DNA of 64,000 nucleotides from Bifidobacterium mongoliense DSM 21395. Its GTDB lineage: Bacteria; Actinomycetota; Actinomycetes; Actinomycetales; Bifidobacteriaceae. The DNA lies in assembly GCF_000741285.1 (NCBI RefSeq), contig NZ_JGZE01000013.1:16113-80112 (forward strand), written 5' to 3'. A model generated the notes under the pieces. It was given only the letters and a program-made list of their open reading frames with translations, searched no databases and was not told the DNA's origin. Shown here piece after piece: positions 16,544-23,365 of this stretch (position 1 is its first letter; each line of letters opens with the position of its first letter). Position numbers and translations under genes: made by a program.

Positions 16544-16752
16544 GCTTTCACCTCGATGCTGCTGAAGAGCAGGTCGTTCAGGTGCATGCTCCCGTCGGGA
16601 GTCTGATAGATGACGGCAGCGAGATCATCCCCATCCTTGAGCAGGTGAGGAGACATGATGCGTAACGTGCCCTCGAGTACGCCCCCACTCCTGGTAGCAG
16701 CCCGGAACCGGTGACCATCAAGATCCTCGGGACGCTTATCCATCCAATTCAT
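16540..16752 (-). CDS. 70-residue hypothetical protein
   Basis: MNWMDKRPEDLDGHRFRAAT to a coupled stop overlapping the HNH start. Beta-rich (GGVLEGTLRIMSPHLLKDGD, then IYQTPDGSMHLNDLLFSSIE). It overlaps both neighbours by 4 bases. Function unknown. Confidence 0.58.
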   Translation of the reverse strand: MNWMDKRPEDLDGHRFRAATRSGGVLEGTLRIMSPHLLKDGDDLAAVIYQTPDGSMHLNDLLFSSIEVKA

Positions 16753-17663
16753 GCGACCGCCTCCGTCTCATCCATGGCCAACCCCAATACGGTGAGCGCC
16801 TCCTCGGGTGTCTTACCGGCGTTGAGTAGTTCAGCTGCCCGCTGAGCCAACAGGTCCGGGCCTGCGGTGGCCTCCTCTCTGTGCAGCAGATCAAGGACAT
16901 GCCGGCACTTCCACGTGTGATGACACGTCTTCGCCGGCGCAGGGATGTCCGGCAGCGGGGCGAAGCCTGGCACCTGGCGCGAGTCACGCAGACTCCTCGC
17001 CCGCTTGTTAATCCACTGGCTGAACGCAGCGTCAAGATTCCGATAACCGTAATGGTCAACACCCTTCGCCTGGAGACTCAGCCTGAACTCCGTGCCCAGG
17101 TCAGTGACGTCCACCAGCGGGTATCCACGCTCCGACAAGTCGCGGGCCGATGCGAAATGCTCCCGCTTCGGCTCCCAATTCACGACATCATCCTGCGAGA
17201 GAGTGGAGTCTTTCTCTTCTCTCTCTTTATTTGTATTTGTATTTGTATTTGCCTGCGTTACATCAGCGTTACGTAACGCGTTATGTGACACATCGCGTAA
17301 CGCGTTACCATCGTTCCCACTTCCCCGGTGTCTACCGCGCCATTCCGCCTGTCTCCGAGCATTCGCGGCCCGTGAATCCTCAATATCCTGACGGCTGTTC
17401 TGCATCTTCAAATAGTCATGCACATACACGTCATCACCTCGTTTTTCCCACAAATTCAGCTCGATCATGCGCCGCTCCTGAGCCGATTTCACACATAAAA
17501 TCTTCCGAATCGCGTATTGAGTGAGCATCCCATCGGTTAATTTGTCCGAGCAAAAGCTAATCGAGAACACCCAAAGAGCGAACTCACGTGGGTGCCGTTC
17601 GGCAATACGACGCATTTTCTCATTGCTCCACAACCCGTTATCCAACTGCGCATACCCGGTCAT
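16749..17663 (-). CDS. phage replication initiator-like protein
   Basis: A 304-residue protein from MTGYAQLDNGLWSNEKMRRI at 17663. The N-terminal part (EFALWVFSISFCSDKLTDGM, then RMIELNLWEKRGDDVYVHDY) is the winged-helix pattern of replisome organisers. A low-complexity linker (QANTNTNTNKEREEK) follows at about residue 140, and the C-terminal half contains REHFASARDLSERGYPLVDV and SRQVPGFAPLPDI. The gene contains clustered heptamers in the linker-coding DNA, as in lambda gene O. A DnaD-type alternative is possible; the role as initiator is inferred. Confidence 0.7.
   Translation of the reverse strand: MTGYAQLDNGLWSNEKMRRIAERHPREFALWVFSISFCSDKLTDGMLTQYAIRKILCVKSAQERRMIELNLWEKRGDDVYVHDYLKMQNSRQDIEDSRAANARRQAEWRGRHRGSGNDGNALRDVSHNALRNADVTQANTNTNTNKEREEKDSTLSQDDVVNWEPKREHFASARDLSERGYPLVDVTDLGTEFRLSLQAKGVDHYGYRNLDAAFSQWINKRARSLRDSRQVPGFAPLPDIPAPAKTCHHTWKCRHVLDLLHREEATAGPDLLAQRAAELLNAGKTPEEALTVLGLAMDETEAVA
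17208..17308. other. candidate phage replication origin (iterons plus AT/pyrimidine tract)
   Basis: Inside the initiator gene, GCGTTAC or its complement GTAACGC recurs at 17255-17261, 17266-17272, 17273-17279, 17297-17303 and 17302-17308, with a one-mismatch copy at 17278-17284. Two perfect palindromes result (17266-17279 and 17297-17308). Adjacent, 17208-17251 is a pyrimidine-rich stretch with four ATTTGT repeats, which could melt easily. Lambda places its origin in the same way inside O. Confidence 0.6.
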
Positions 17664-17881
17664 ACCGACCCCTTTAACCTGTCCGAACGCCACCGCAGGT
17701 GATTGGGCGACATCCCCGTTGTCTTCGCCTGCCGGCACTGATTGATGTACTCCGTGTCAGCGAGCGCCAGGCTTATGATTTCTTGTTGTTCTTGGCTGAC
17801 TGGTTGCCGGGTGACGTGGAATGCTTGTCTGTTGCTGTCGGGTTTGGTGGCCAGTATGCGTGGCCCTGAGGGTAGTTTCAT
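17660..17881 (-). CDS. 73-residue basic hypothetical protein
   Basis: MKLPSGPRILATKPDSNRQA at 17881, overlapping the initiator start by 4 bases. Polar and basic with a central helix (EQQEIISLALADTEYINQCR). Coupling and codon use support it; function unknown. Confidence 0.6.
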   Translation of the reverse strand: MKLPSGPRILATKPDSNRQAFHVTRQPVSQEQQEIISLALADTEYINQCRQAKTTGMSPNHLRWRSDRLKGSV

Positions 17882-17991
17882 GATTCCTCCTCTTGGTATT
17901 TGCCGTTGAGTGCTGCCTGTTCCTCATCGCTGATGGGGTTGGACGGGTGCGGGTGCAGGTCGATGACCGGTATGCTCACGATGTCGCTCAC
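17878..17991 (-). CDS. 37-residue micro-ORF
   Basis: GTG start at 17991 (overlapping the upstream TGA) reading VSDIVSIPVIDLHPHPSNPI to a TGA that overlaps the next ATG. The tail includes the GAGGAGG that serves the next gene, so the ORF may act mainly as a coupling element. Short, but the double overlap is regular for this operon. Confidence 0.5.
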   Translation of the reverse strand: MSDIVSIPVIDLHPHPSNPISDEEQAALNGKYQEEES

Positions 17992-18491
17992 TTCGCACCA
18001 CCCACATACTTCACGAGCACGCTGTACGACCCGTTCTCCACGAGGAGACGCGCGTCGAACGTGTGGGCTGGTTTGAACGCTGCGAACTCGCCTTTGATCA
18101 CACGCAACCGGACCTTGACTGCCTGCTGACGCGTCAACCCCTTGTCGATACGGGCCACGCGACCCGCGAACTCACGCAAGGCACGGGCCTCGCGATAGAA
18201 CTTCCCGCCATGCTCGGCCAACGGTATTTCAGCGCCATTCGGCCACTGCTCGCCATACCAGGTCAACTCCTTCGCCGTCTCCAACGCGCGCTCGGGTTCC
18301 ACCGACACGTCCGTCTTCGACTCGGCGAGCGCCCGTTCCACCGGTTTCGCGATGACCGGGGTGTTCTCTTTGACCATGCGTTTCTTCCACCTGGTCACCG
18401 CACGTTTCTCACCGGGACTCAACTCGAATTCCGGTAGTGTGGCCAGGTCGGCGAGTTCGCTGTCCGTGTACTTCGATTGTGATGTACCCAT
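17988..18491 (-). CDS. hypothetical phage protein
   Basis: A 167-residue protein (MGTSQSKYTDSELADLATLP...). The sequence has an N-terminal basic region (GEKRAVTRWKKRMVKENTPV), a Glu-rich middle and a C-terminal half ending VLVKYVGGAK. Located directly downstream of the SSB gene, so a DNA-metabolism partner role is possible. No domain is recognised. Confidence 0.62.
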   Translation of the reverse strand: MGTSQSKYTDSELADLATLPEFELSPGEKRAVTRWKKRMVKENTPVIAKPVERALAESKTDVSVEPERALETAKELTWYGEQWPNGAEIPLAEHGGKFYREARALREFAGRVARIDKGLTRQQAVKVRLRVIKGEFAAFKPAHTFDARLLVENGSYSVLVKYVGGAK

Positions 18492-18505
18492 ATTCGTATT
18501 CCCTC

Positions 18506-18991
18506 CTAGAATTCGGCCGGCTGGTTGAACGGGTCCGATGGGTCATCCTCGGGTATCCCGAAGCCCTGGCCATTGCCGTTATGTGACGACGTCTGCGGCG
18601 CGGTGCTCATAGCACCGTGGTTATTTGACTGGATGCGCGTGACCTGCGACGTCGCACGTTTCAGCGAGGCGCCGATGTCATCGACCGTCATCTCGATCAC
18701 CGTCCGGGTCGACCCGTCCTGCACCTGATACGACCGCTGGGAGATACGACCAGTCGCGACCACCGCCATGCCCTTCGACAGGGATGATGCGATATGATCC
18801 GCCAGGTCACGCCACGCACTGCAACGCATGAACGTCGCCGACCCGTCCTCCCACTGCGAGGTGCTGCGGTTGAAACTCCGCGTCGTGTGGGCGATCGTGA
18901 AATTCACCACCGACATGCCCTTCGACGTCGTGCGCAGCTCCGGGTCCGCCGTCAGGTTCCCCGTCATCGTCATCGTCAACTCATCGCTCAT
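18506..18991 (-). CDS. phage single-stranded DNA-binding protein
   Basis: A 161-residue OB-fold SSB. The core ([20 protein letters not shown], then VVNFTIAHTTRSFNRSTSQW, FMRCSAWRDLADHIASSLSK and [20 protein letters not shown]) closely parallels the host SSB at 44.8 kb. The C-terminus is shorter and Asn/Gln/Ser-rich and ends DPFNQPAEF, an acidic-aromatic tip used by SSBs to recruit partners. Similarity to the host paralogue suggests acquisition from an actinobacterial chromosome. Confidence 0.93.
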   Translation of the reverse strand: MSDELTMTMTGNLTADPELRTTSKGMSVVNFTIAHTTRSFNRSTSQWEDGSATFMRCSAWRDLADHIASSLSKGMAVVATGRISQRSYQVQDGSTRTVIEMTVDDIGASLKRATSQVTRIQSNNHGAMSTAPQTSSHNGNGQGFGIPEDDPSDPFNQPAEF

Positions 18992-19347
18992 CTGCTGTCT
19001 CCCTCATGTGTCTTTAACCATCTCGTATAGCTGCCGCGGCTCATCACCATGCGCCGGTACCTGCAGACCTCCAGCTGCTTGGCCGCCAGCTCCTGCGACA
19101 GGCTCCGGCACGTGCGCGCGAGCCGGTTCACCGTGCCCTGGACCTCATCGAGGTAGTCATCGACTTCACCCATGTCGTAACCCTCACGCAGACGATGCGT
19201 CGTGAAGGTCTTGTCGCGTATATCGTTGGGAGTGAGCAGGCTCACGGGTTTGACGATCGCCTTCGGGCTTCGCGCCACGGCTCGCCATATCTCCGTGTCG
19301 ATGCCGGCGGGACGCGGTTTCCTGCGGAACGGGTTTCGTATTCTCAT
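18988..19347 (-). CDS. phage-encoded DivIVA-domain protein
   Basis: A 119-residue protein from MRIRNPFRRKPRPAGIDTEI at 19347. It has a DivIVA-type N-terminal signature (LTPNDIRDKTFTTHRLREGY, then DMGEVDDYLDEVQGTVNRLA) followed by a coiled coil (SLSQELAAKQLEVCRYRRMV). DivIVA/Wag31 proteins bind curved membranes at poles and organise growth in actinobacteria. The basic Arg/Lys-rich first ten residues may aid membrane binding. It could target host polar growth, but a structural use is possible. Confidence 0.78.
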   Translation of the reverse strand: MRIRNPFRRKPRPAGIDTEIWRAVARSPKAIVKPVSLLTPNDIRDKTFTTHRLREGYDMGEVDDYLDEVQGTVNRLARTCRSLSQELAAKQLEVCRYRRMVMSRGSYTRWLKTHEGDSR

Positions 19348-19526
19348 TTGGTGTGCTCCCTGTCCGAGAGAATGCCGGACACGGCGATTCCGGCCATCAG
19401 ACCGATGAACGGGCCCATCGCGAAGATGCCGTTGGCGAGGGCGAACACCCACCAGAACAGGCTGATGATGATAAGGACGGCCAGCACGGCCATGACGATG
19501 ACGTGGATCCATTCGATGAGACTCAT
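19344..19526 (-). CDS. 60-residue two-TM membrane protein
   Basis: MSLIEWIHVIVMAVLAVLII from 19526 is followed by ISLFWWVFALANGIFAMGPF and a second hydrophobic segment (IGLMAGIAVSGIL) ending DREHTK. The size and two TM helices are compatible with a small holin or exclusion protein, but the gene is in the early region. It is coupled by ATGA to the DivIVA-domain gene and overlaps the HTH gene upstream. Confidence 0.62.
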   Translation of the reverse strand: MSLIEWIHVIVMAVLAVLIIISLFWWVFALANGIFAMGPFIGLMAGIAVSGILSDREHTK

Positions 19527-19720
19527 CGCGGTTCCCCCGTCCCCTGCCGAGCGCTGGCCCGGATGTACCGGTTGACGTCGCGCTGGTCGTAGCGCACACT
19601 GTGACCGAATTTGTGATATTGCAGGTTCAGCCCGAGATAACGCCACTGCGCCAGCGTCCCGACGCTGATACCCAGCCGTTCGGCCACCTGCTTCGGCGTG
19701 AGGAACGTATCCGTGGTCAT
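19523..19720 (-). CDS. excisionase/MerR-type helix-turn-helix protein
   Basis: A 65-residue protein: LTPKQVAERLGISVGTLAQW forms the recognition HTH typical of excisionase and helix-turn-helix_17 families. LQYHKFGHSVRYDQRDVNRY completes the winged element. It could be the phage excisionase or a regulator of early genes. It overlaps the antirepressor gene start region by 4 bases. Confidence 0.78.
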   Translation of the reverse strand: MTTDTFLTPKQVAERLGISVGTLAQWRYLGLNLQYHKFGHSVRYDQRDVNRYIRASARQGTGEPR

Positions 19721-20511
19721 TTCGCCAACTCCAGTCGTTTGATGGCGTTCGCGCCGAGGAACTTGTTAGTCAGGTAGATCTGACCCTTCGGGGTCACCAG
19801 TGGTGTCTTGCTTACCGTCGTGTAGCCACTCGAATGGGTTATCGTGGTCTCCTTGACGAAGAAGAGTTTGAGCTCCATCGAGCGCTGGGTGGGCATGTTG
19901 TAGTCGCGGCCGTTGCGGCTGATGAGATACCCATTCTGGCGAAGCCATTGGAAGAAACGGTTCGCTCCCATGTTCTCCACGCCATTCTGCCGGAGGATTT
20001 TCGCCATCTCGCCGATCAGGATGTTGCTGTTGGAAGCGGCCACCGAATCGGCGAACAGAACCTTGGGAGCTTGTGCAACGAGTTGCGCCTTTTGCTCTTC
20101 GACCTTGCTGTTCAGCCACCTCATGGAAGCGAGCGCCATCTGCTCCGGCGTCATGCTCTCCTGGCCGGCCATGTAACCACCGTGCCGGCGAATCGAGGGA
20201 AGCACCTCGTGGGTGACCCAACGTTGGAATTCCTTTGCCTCCGGCTTGTCACTGCGAAGGATGATCTTGTACAGACCGGCTTCGTTGACGATGTTGGCTT
20301 CGGTGTTCAACCCACGCCCTAACTCTGAGTTAGGGCCTAAATCGAACTTGGCGATTTCGTCATCGTCCAGACGTGCGGCGACCTTCGATGGGTTGCTTAG
20401 ATCAAGTGCGTCGCAGACGTCCTTGAGCACCCACCATGTCAGGCCCGTTTCATAGGTGATGGTCCGTACCGGTGTACCCTTGAAATCGAAGGGTTTGATT
20501 AGACTGTTCAT
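19717..20511 (-). CDS. phage antirepressor (Bro-N / KilA-C type)
   Basis: A 264-residue protein from MNSLIKPFDFKGTPVRTITY at 20511. The N-terminal Bro-N domain is clear (LTWWVLKDVCDALDLSNPSK, then AGLYKIILRSDKPEAKEFQR and WVTHEVLPSIRRHGGYMAGQ). The C-terminal KilA-C/Ant domain contains ILIGEMAKILRQNGVENMGA and RFFQWLRQNGYLISRNGRDY. In the family it promotes lytic growth by counteracting a repressor. A 21-bp perfect palindrome lies inside the coding sequence. Confidence 0.92.
   Translation of the reverse strand: MNSLIKPFDFKGTPVRTITYETGLTWWVLKDVCDALDLSNPSKVAARLDDDEIAKFDLGPNSELGRGLNTEANIVNEAGLYKIILRSDKPEAKEFQRWVTHEVLPSIRRHGGYMAGQESMTPEQMALASMRWLNSKVEEQKAQLVAQAPKVLFADSVAASNSNILIGEMAKILRQNGVENMGANRFFQWLRQNGYLISRNGRDYNMPTQRSMELKLFFVKETTITHSSGYTTVSKTPLVTPKGQIYLTNKFLGANAIKRLELAK
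20316..20336. repeat. 21-bp palindrome inside the antirepressor gene
   Basis: Ten-base arms GCCCTAACTC and GAGTTAGGGC flank a single T. It lies in the segment encoding LGPNSELGR, in the Bro-N part. It could be an intragenic operator or RNA hairpin. Confidence 0.7.
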
Positions 20512-20529
20512 TACTGACCTTTCATCTGA

Positions 20530-20550
20530 GCCCCGGTGCAACGGGGCTTT
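20530..20550 (+). terminator. hairpin GCCCCG..CGGGGC with T-rich 3' side
   Basis: A 6-bp GC stem (20530-20535 with 20542-20547), loop GTGCAA, followed by TTTATATTT on the plus strand. In the minus direction it lies in the antirepressor leader. A terminator or leader element is plausible; no direct proof. Confidence 0.5.
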
Positions 20551-20572
20551 ATATTTATGGGAAAATCTGAGT

Positions 20573-21220
20573 ATGGATACTGGAATTCAAATCGGCGATG
20601 TGGCTACATGGATTGCTGCTTGCGTCGCGTTCGTATCAGCCGTCTATTCTGTTTGGTGGCCCATGCGAAACAAGCCAGAGGCAAGTTGGTACATCATGAA
20701 AACCGACGGACCTTCAAGCCCTGCCAGACTCGCGGGGTTATTCGGGTGGCACACACACGATGGGAAAACCGATCCCGATGAAGTGCTTATACTCCACAAC
20801 GATGGCGATGGCCCGGCTTTCAACGTCGATTTAGATGCGATTGGTGCTGACGTGAGGATCATCCAGCAAACCGAAAATTCACAGGGCCAGAGCATCATTA
20901 TGGAATCTCCAAATATTCATCTGGTGCAACCAGGGGATACTTTCCGTGCTGTTCTTTGGTATGAGGAGTCAGATAGAACCGCCCTCTGTATACACTGGAC
21001 GCTTCAGCCAACGAGACTCGGCAAACGCGTATACCATCAGATGCCTCTCAAAGGGGAGTTTGAGGATCAACCGAGACGCCCGATTCCAGAACCGCGGGAC
21101 CACGCCCCAAATCTGACTTGGTACAGGATTTCTCACTCAAAGATGGCTTCGTGGATACGTAAGCGGTTCCCACCTCTACGGAGCGATAACCCCAAATCGC
21201 AAAAACAAGATCCTCAATGA
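20573..21220 (+). CDS. membrane-anchored moron-like protein
   Basis: A 215-residue protein from MDTGIQIGDVATWIAACVAF at 20573. It has one N-terminal TM helix (WIAACVAFVSAVYSVWW) and a beta-rich domain (EVLILHNDGDGPAFNVDLDA, then VQPGDTFRAVLWYEESDRTA). It is transcribed against the surrounding early genes, so it probably has its own promoter and could be expressed in lysogens. I do not recognise a family. Exclusion or defence is possible by analogy with morons. Confidence 0.7.
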   Translation: MDTGIQIGDVATWIAACVAFVSAVYSVWWPMRNKPEASWYIMKTDGPSSPARLAGLFGWHTHDGKTDPDEVLILHNDGDGPAFNVDLDAIGADVRIIQQTENSQGQSIIMESPNIHLVQPGDTFRAVLWYEESDRTALCIHWTLQPTRLGKRVYHQMPLKGEFEDQPRRPIPEPRDHAPNLTWYRISHSKMASWIRKRFPPLRSDNPKSQKQDPQ

Positions 21221-21278
21221 GCGGACGTGCCGCAATTCCGGCAGAAAACGCAGCAGAAATAGCAAGAAACCAAATCAT
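21048..21278 (-). CDS. possible small membrane protein antisense to the moron gene
   Basis: MIWFLAISAAFSAGIAARPL starts in ATGA overlap with the Cro-like stop and has a credible TM helix. The rest is less convincing, and the ORF overlaps the plus-strand gene's 3' end by 173 bases. Listed because of the coupling; it may be spurious. Confidence 0.35.
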   Translation of the reverse strand: MIWFLAISAAFSAGIAARPLIEDLVFAIWGYRSVEVGTAYVSTKPSLSEKSCTKSDLGRGPAVLESGVSVDPQTPL

Positions 21279-21559
21279 GCCGCACGCACCTGAGTGGGAG
21301 CGAAGGCCCGATGGATCTGTTGACCAAATGTTGCTGACTGGAAGAGCGACTCCAGTGAAATGCCAAGACTCTTTGCGATGATGGAAAGGTCATTGGTATC
21401 GAAGGGCTTTTCATAACGGAACCGCTCATAGATGTAATTACGATCGCGGCCGATATCCTGCGCAAGCCGCTTACCACTCACGCCGACTCTCGCTGCCTCA
21501 GCCTTGACCGCATCGGCGATTGCGATGCTCTGCTCATCAAGCTTTGTTTGTTTGATCAT
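21275..21559 (-). CDS. Cro-like helix-turn-helix regulator
   Basis: A 94-residue protein. The HTH is VSGKRLAQDIGRDRNYIYER, then FRYEKPFDTNDLSIIAKSLG. It is divergent from the repressor at 21631 and shares the operator region. The EKPF.TND..IAK pattern also appears in the partner repressor, so the two look related. It is likely the lytic-side regulator. Confidence 0.82.
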   Translation of the reverse strand: MIKQTKLDEQSIAIADAVKAEAARVGVSGKRLAQDIGRDRNYIYERFRYEKPFDTNDLSIIAKSLGISLESLFQSATFGQQIHRAFAPTQVRAA

Positions 21560-21572
21560 GGTTCAAACTGTA

Positions 21573-21629
21573 CGTAATTACGGAGCATATGTCAACTCAA
21601 ATACGTACTACGGCGTGTCGTAGTACGTA
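21573..21629. promoter_or_regulatory. divergent operator region
   Basis: Between the divergent HTH genes, 21573-21582 is CGTAATTACG (perfect palindrome) and 21602-21629 is an inverted repeat with arms TACGTACTACG and CGTAGTACGTA around GCGTGT. The second repeat ends one base before the ATG at 21631. Both contain TACGTA-like units and are the likely repressor/Cro sites. Confidence 0.75.
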
Positions 21630-21630
21630 A

Positions 21631-21969
21631 ATGGCGTACATTGTAGGCATGGGCAGAAAAGGAATGAACACATCAGATGAGTTTTCAAACGAAGTGGCAC
21701 GGGAAATCCAGAGTGCTATAGAGGCTGCGGGAATATCGAACGCTGAAGTGATGCGTCGTACACACATATCGCAAGATTATTTCTACTCGCGTATGCGAGG
21801 GGAAAAGCCATTTAACACAAACGACGTAAGCAGAATTGCCGAAGCAATAGGTGCCAACGCCTTCGCAATACTCATTAAAGCAGCTGAACAAAGTGACTTA
21901 GGTCTTGCTGCCTCGTATAACGAGGATCGTGATATTGAGGCGGAGTATGACGCCGACCAGGGCGCATGA
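21631..21969 (+). CDS. CI-like HTH repressor
   Basis: Up to 112 residues from ATG 21631; internal ATGs at 21649 or 21664 are possible because the first ATG abuts an operator. The HTH (GISNAEVMRRTHISQDYFYS, then RMRGEKPFNTNDVSRIAEAI) is followed by an acidic tail. There is no cleavable S24 peptidase domain; instead an ImmA-like peptidase is encoded by the overlapping downstream gene, as in ImmR/ImmA systems. It should maintain lysogeny. Confidence 0.82.
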   Translation: MAYIVGMGRKGMNTSDEFSNEVAREIQSAIEAAGISNAEVMRRTHISQDYFYSRMRGEKPFNTNDVSRIAEAIGANAFAILIKAAEQSDLGLAASYNEDRDIEAEYDADQGA

Positions 21970-22384
21970 CCTACCCGTGCTGCGTGGCCTTTCCTACGGG
22001 GCCATGCGGCACGTGGTGGATAATCTTGACATCGAGGTGCGCAGCGCGATACTCCCACACGGCTACTACGGTCTCTATGACGATGTTCGAAAATTGATAC
22101 TCATTCACCGGAATATGACATACACAATGAAACGGTGTACGTTGGCCCATGAGCTTATCCACTGGGTATATGGGGACAACACTTGCCGAGGCACTATGGG
22201 TGCAAGAATGGAGCATAGGACCAGACGCGAGACGGCGACACTGTTGCTGGACCCAGTAGAGTATGCGAGCGCCGAGAATATATATGAGGGCGATGCGGCC
22301 CTCATTGCGCTGGAACTGGATGTGACCGAGCAGGTGGTGAAAGACTACCAAGCCCTCGTGCTCGACAGGCGGCAGTATGTCTGA
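21947..22384 (+). CDS. ImmA/IrrE-type metallopeptidase
   Basis: A 145-residue protein from MTPTRAHDLPVLRGLSYGAM at 21947, overlapping the repressor 3' end. The zinc-protease motif is CTLAHELIHWVYGD (HExxH), with downstream ETATLLLDPVEYASAEN helix typical of ImmA/IrrE. Such peptidases cleave the cognate repressor to trigger induction. Length and context support this. Confidence 0.88.
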   Translation: MTPTRAHDLPVLRGLSYGAMRHVVDNLDIEVRSAILPHGYYGLYDDVRKLILIHRNMTYTMKRCTLAHELIHWVYGDNTCRGTMGARMEHRTRRETATLLLDPVEYASAENIYEGDAALIALELDVTEQVVKDYQALVLDRRQYV

Positions 22385-22435
22385 GATTATTCGGTGATAT
22401 TCTTTCAGCATCGTTGTTAGGGGGAAAGAGAAGAA

Positions 22436-23278
22436 ATGATTTTGCTGCTCATCGTTATTGCCGTCATTTTTCTCATTGGTGCAGGGGCCAAACAGAATAA
22501 AGATAAGGGCGGCAAGACCCGTAAACAGTCCATGGATGATGAAAGGCAGAATCTAATCATTCCGACTGGCGGCATTCCCAGCAGAATGCTCCCCGTGGGA
22601 AGGATAACGGTTGCGGGACCCTATTACCACGATAGAGAAATCACCACCGTCATAGGCAACCGCATGGGCGAGGTCATGCCGGCCGGACAGTGGGATCGGA
22701 CGCTCGAGCTTGATGCGGAAGTCAGAAGGCAGCCGAACAACACCCATGACAGGAATGCAGTTGTAGTGACGATCAACGGTCTCATCGTTGGGTACATACC
22801 GTCTGAAAAAACCAATGAATGGCAGCAATTCTTGCAGCCGTTGGAATCCCGGGGCATGTTTGCCGTTGCGAAAGCGGCAGTATACTTTAAAAACGATGGG
22901 GGCTACCTGTTGATTCTTAAGGCAGACCCCTCTGCACCACCAACCAAAAATACATTCCCGGGTGTCGGAATTCTGGATGCGGACTGGCTTATAGCCGTCA
23001 ATGGCGAAGAGAACGCCCAAGAGATACTCGCCAAATACGGTGATGAATCATGGGTATGGGCAACATTGGACACAGGCACCATACCAAAGGGAAAGTACAA
23101 GGATGCACCAACCATCTGGGCGAGTGTTGACGGCGAATCGGTGGGATATATATCGGCGACTCAATCCGAAAGATATTTCATCTACGTCAAAAGAAGACTC
23201 CCCTGCTCATGTTTGGCGCACATCAAACAAGGCCCAAAGAAATTCGAGCTTGAGCTGATGCTTCCCTCACGTAAGTAA
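22436..23278 (+). CDS. membrane-anchored HIRAN-domain protein
   Basis: A 280-residue protein. The N-terminus is a TM helix (MILLLIVIAVIFLIGAGA) followed by a Lys-rich linker. A HIRAN-like core is visible: ITVAGPYYHDREITTVIG, ELDAEVRRQPNNTHDRNAVV and VTINGLIVGYIPSEKTNEW. The C-terminal half (SWVWATLDTGTIPKGKYKDA, then SVDGESVGYISATQSERYFI) resembles a second degenerate copy. HIRAN domains recognise DNA ends or stalled forks; a membrane anchor is odd and suggests a defence or exclusion role. Inference only. Confidence 0.72.
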   Translation: MILLLIVIAVIFLIGAGAKQNKDKGGKTRKQSMDDERQNLIIPTGGIPSRMLPVGRITVAGPYYHDREITTVIGNRMGEVMPAGQWDRTLELDAEVRRQPNNTHDRNAVVVTINGLIVGYIPSEKTNEWQQFLQPLESRGMFAVAKAAVYFKNDGGYLLILKADPSAPPTKNTFPGVGILDADWLIAVNGEENAQEILAKYGDESWVWATLDTGTIPKGKYKDAPTIWASVDGESVGYISATQSERYFIYVKRRLPCSCLAHIKQGPKKFELELMLPSRK

Positions 23279-23365
23279 TAAGCTAGTCCTCGATCGCAGG
23301 TAATACGCGTGAGATCCTACCGCGCTATCATTCAATCAGCATTGTTACTCGAGGAAAGGAATCCC

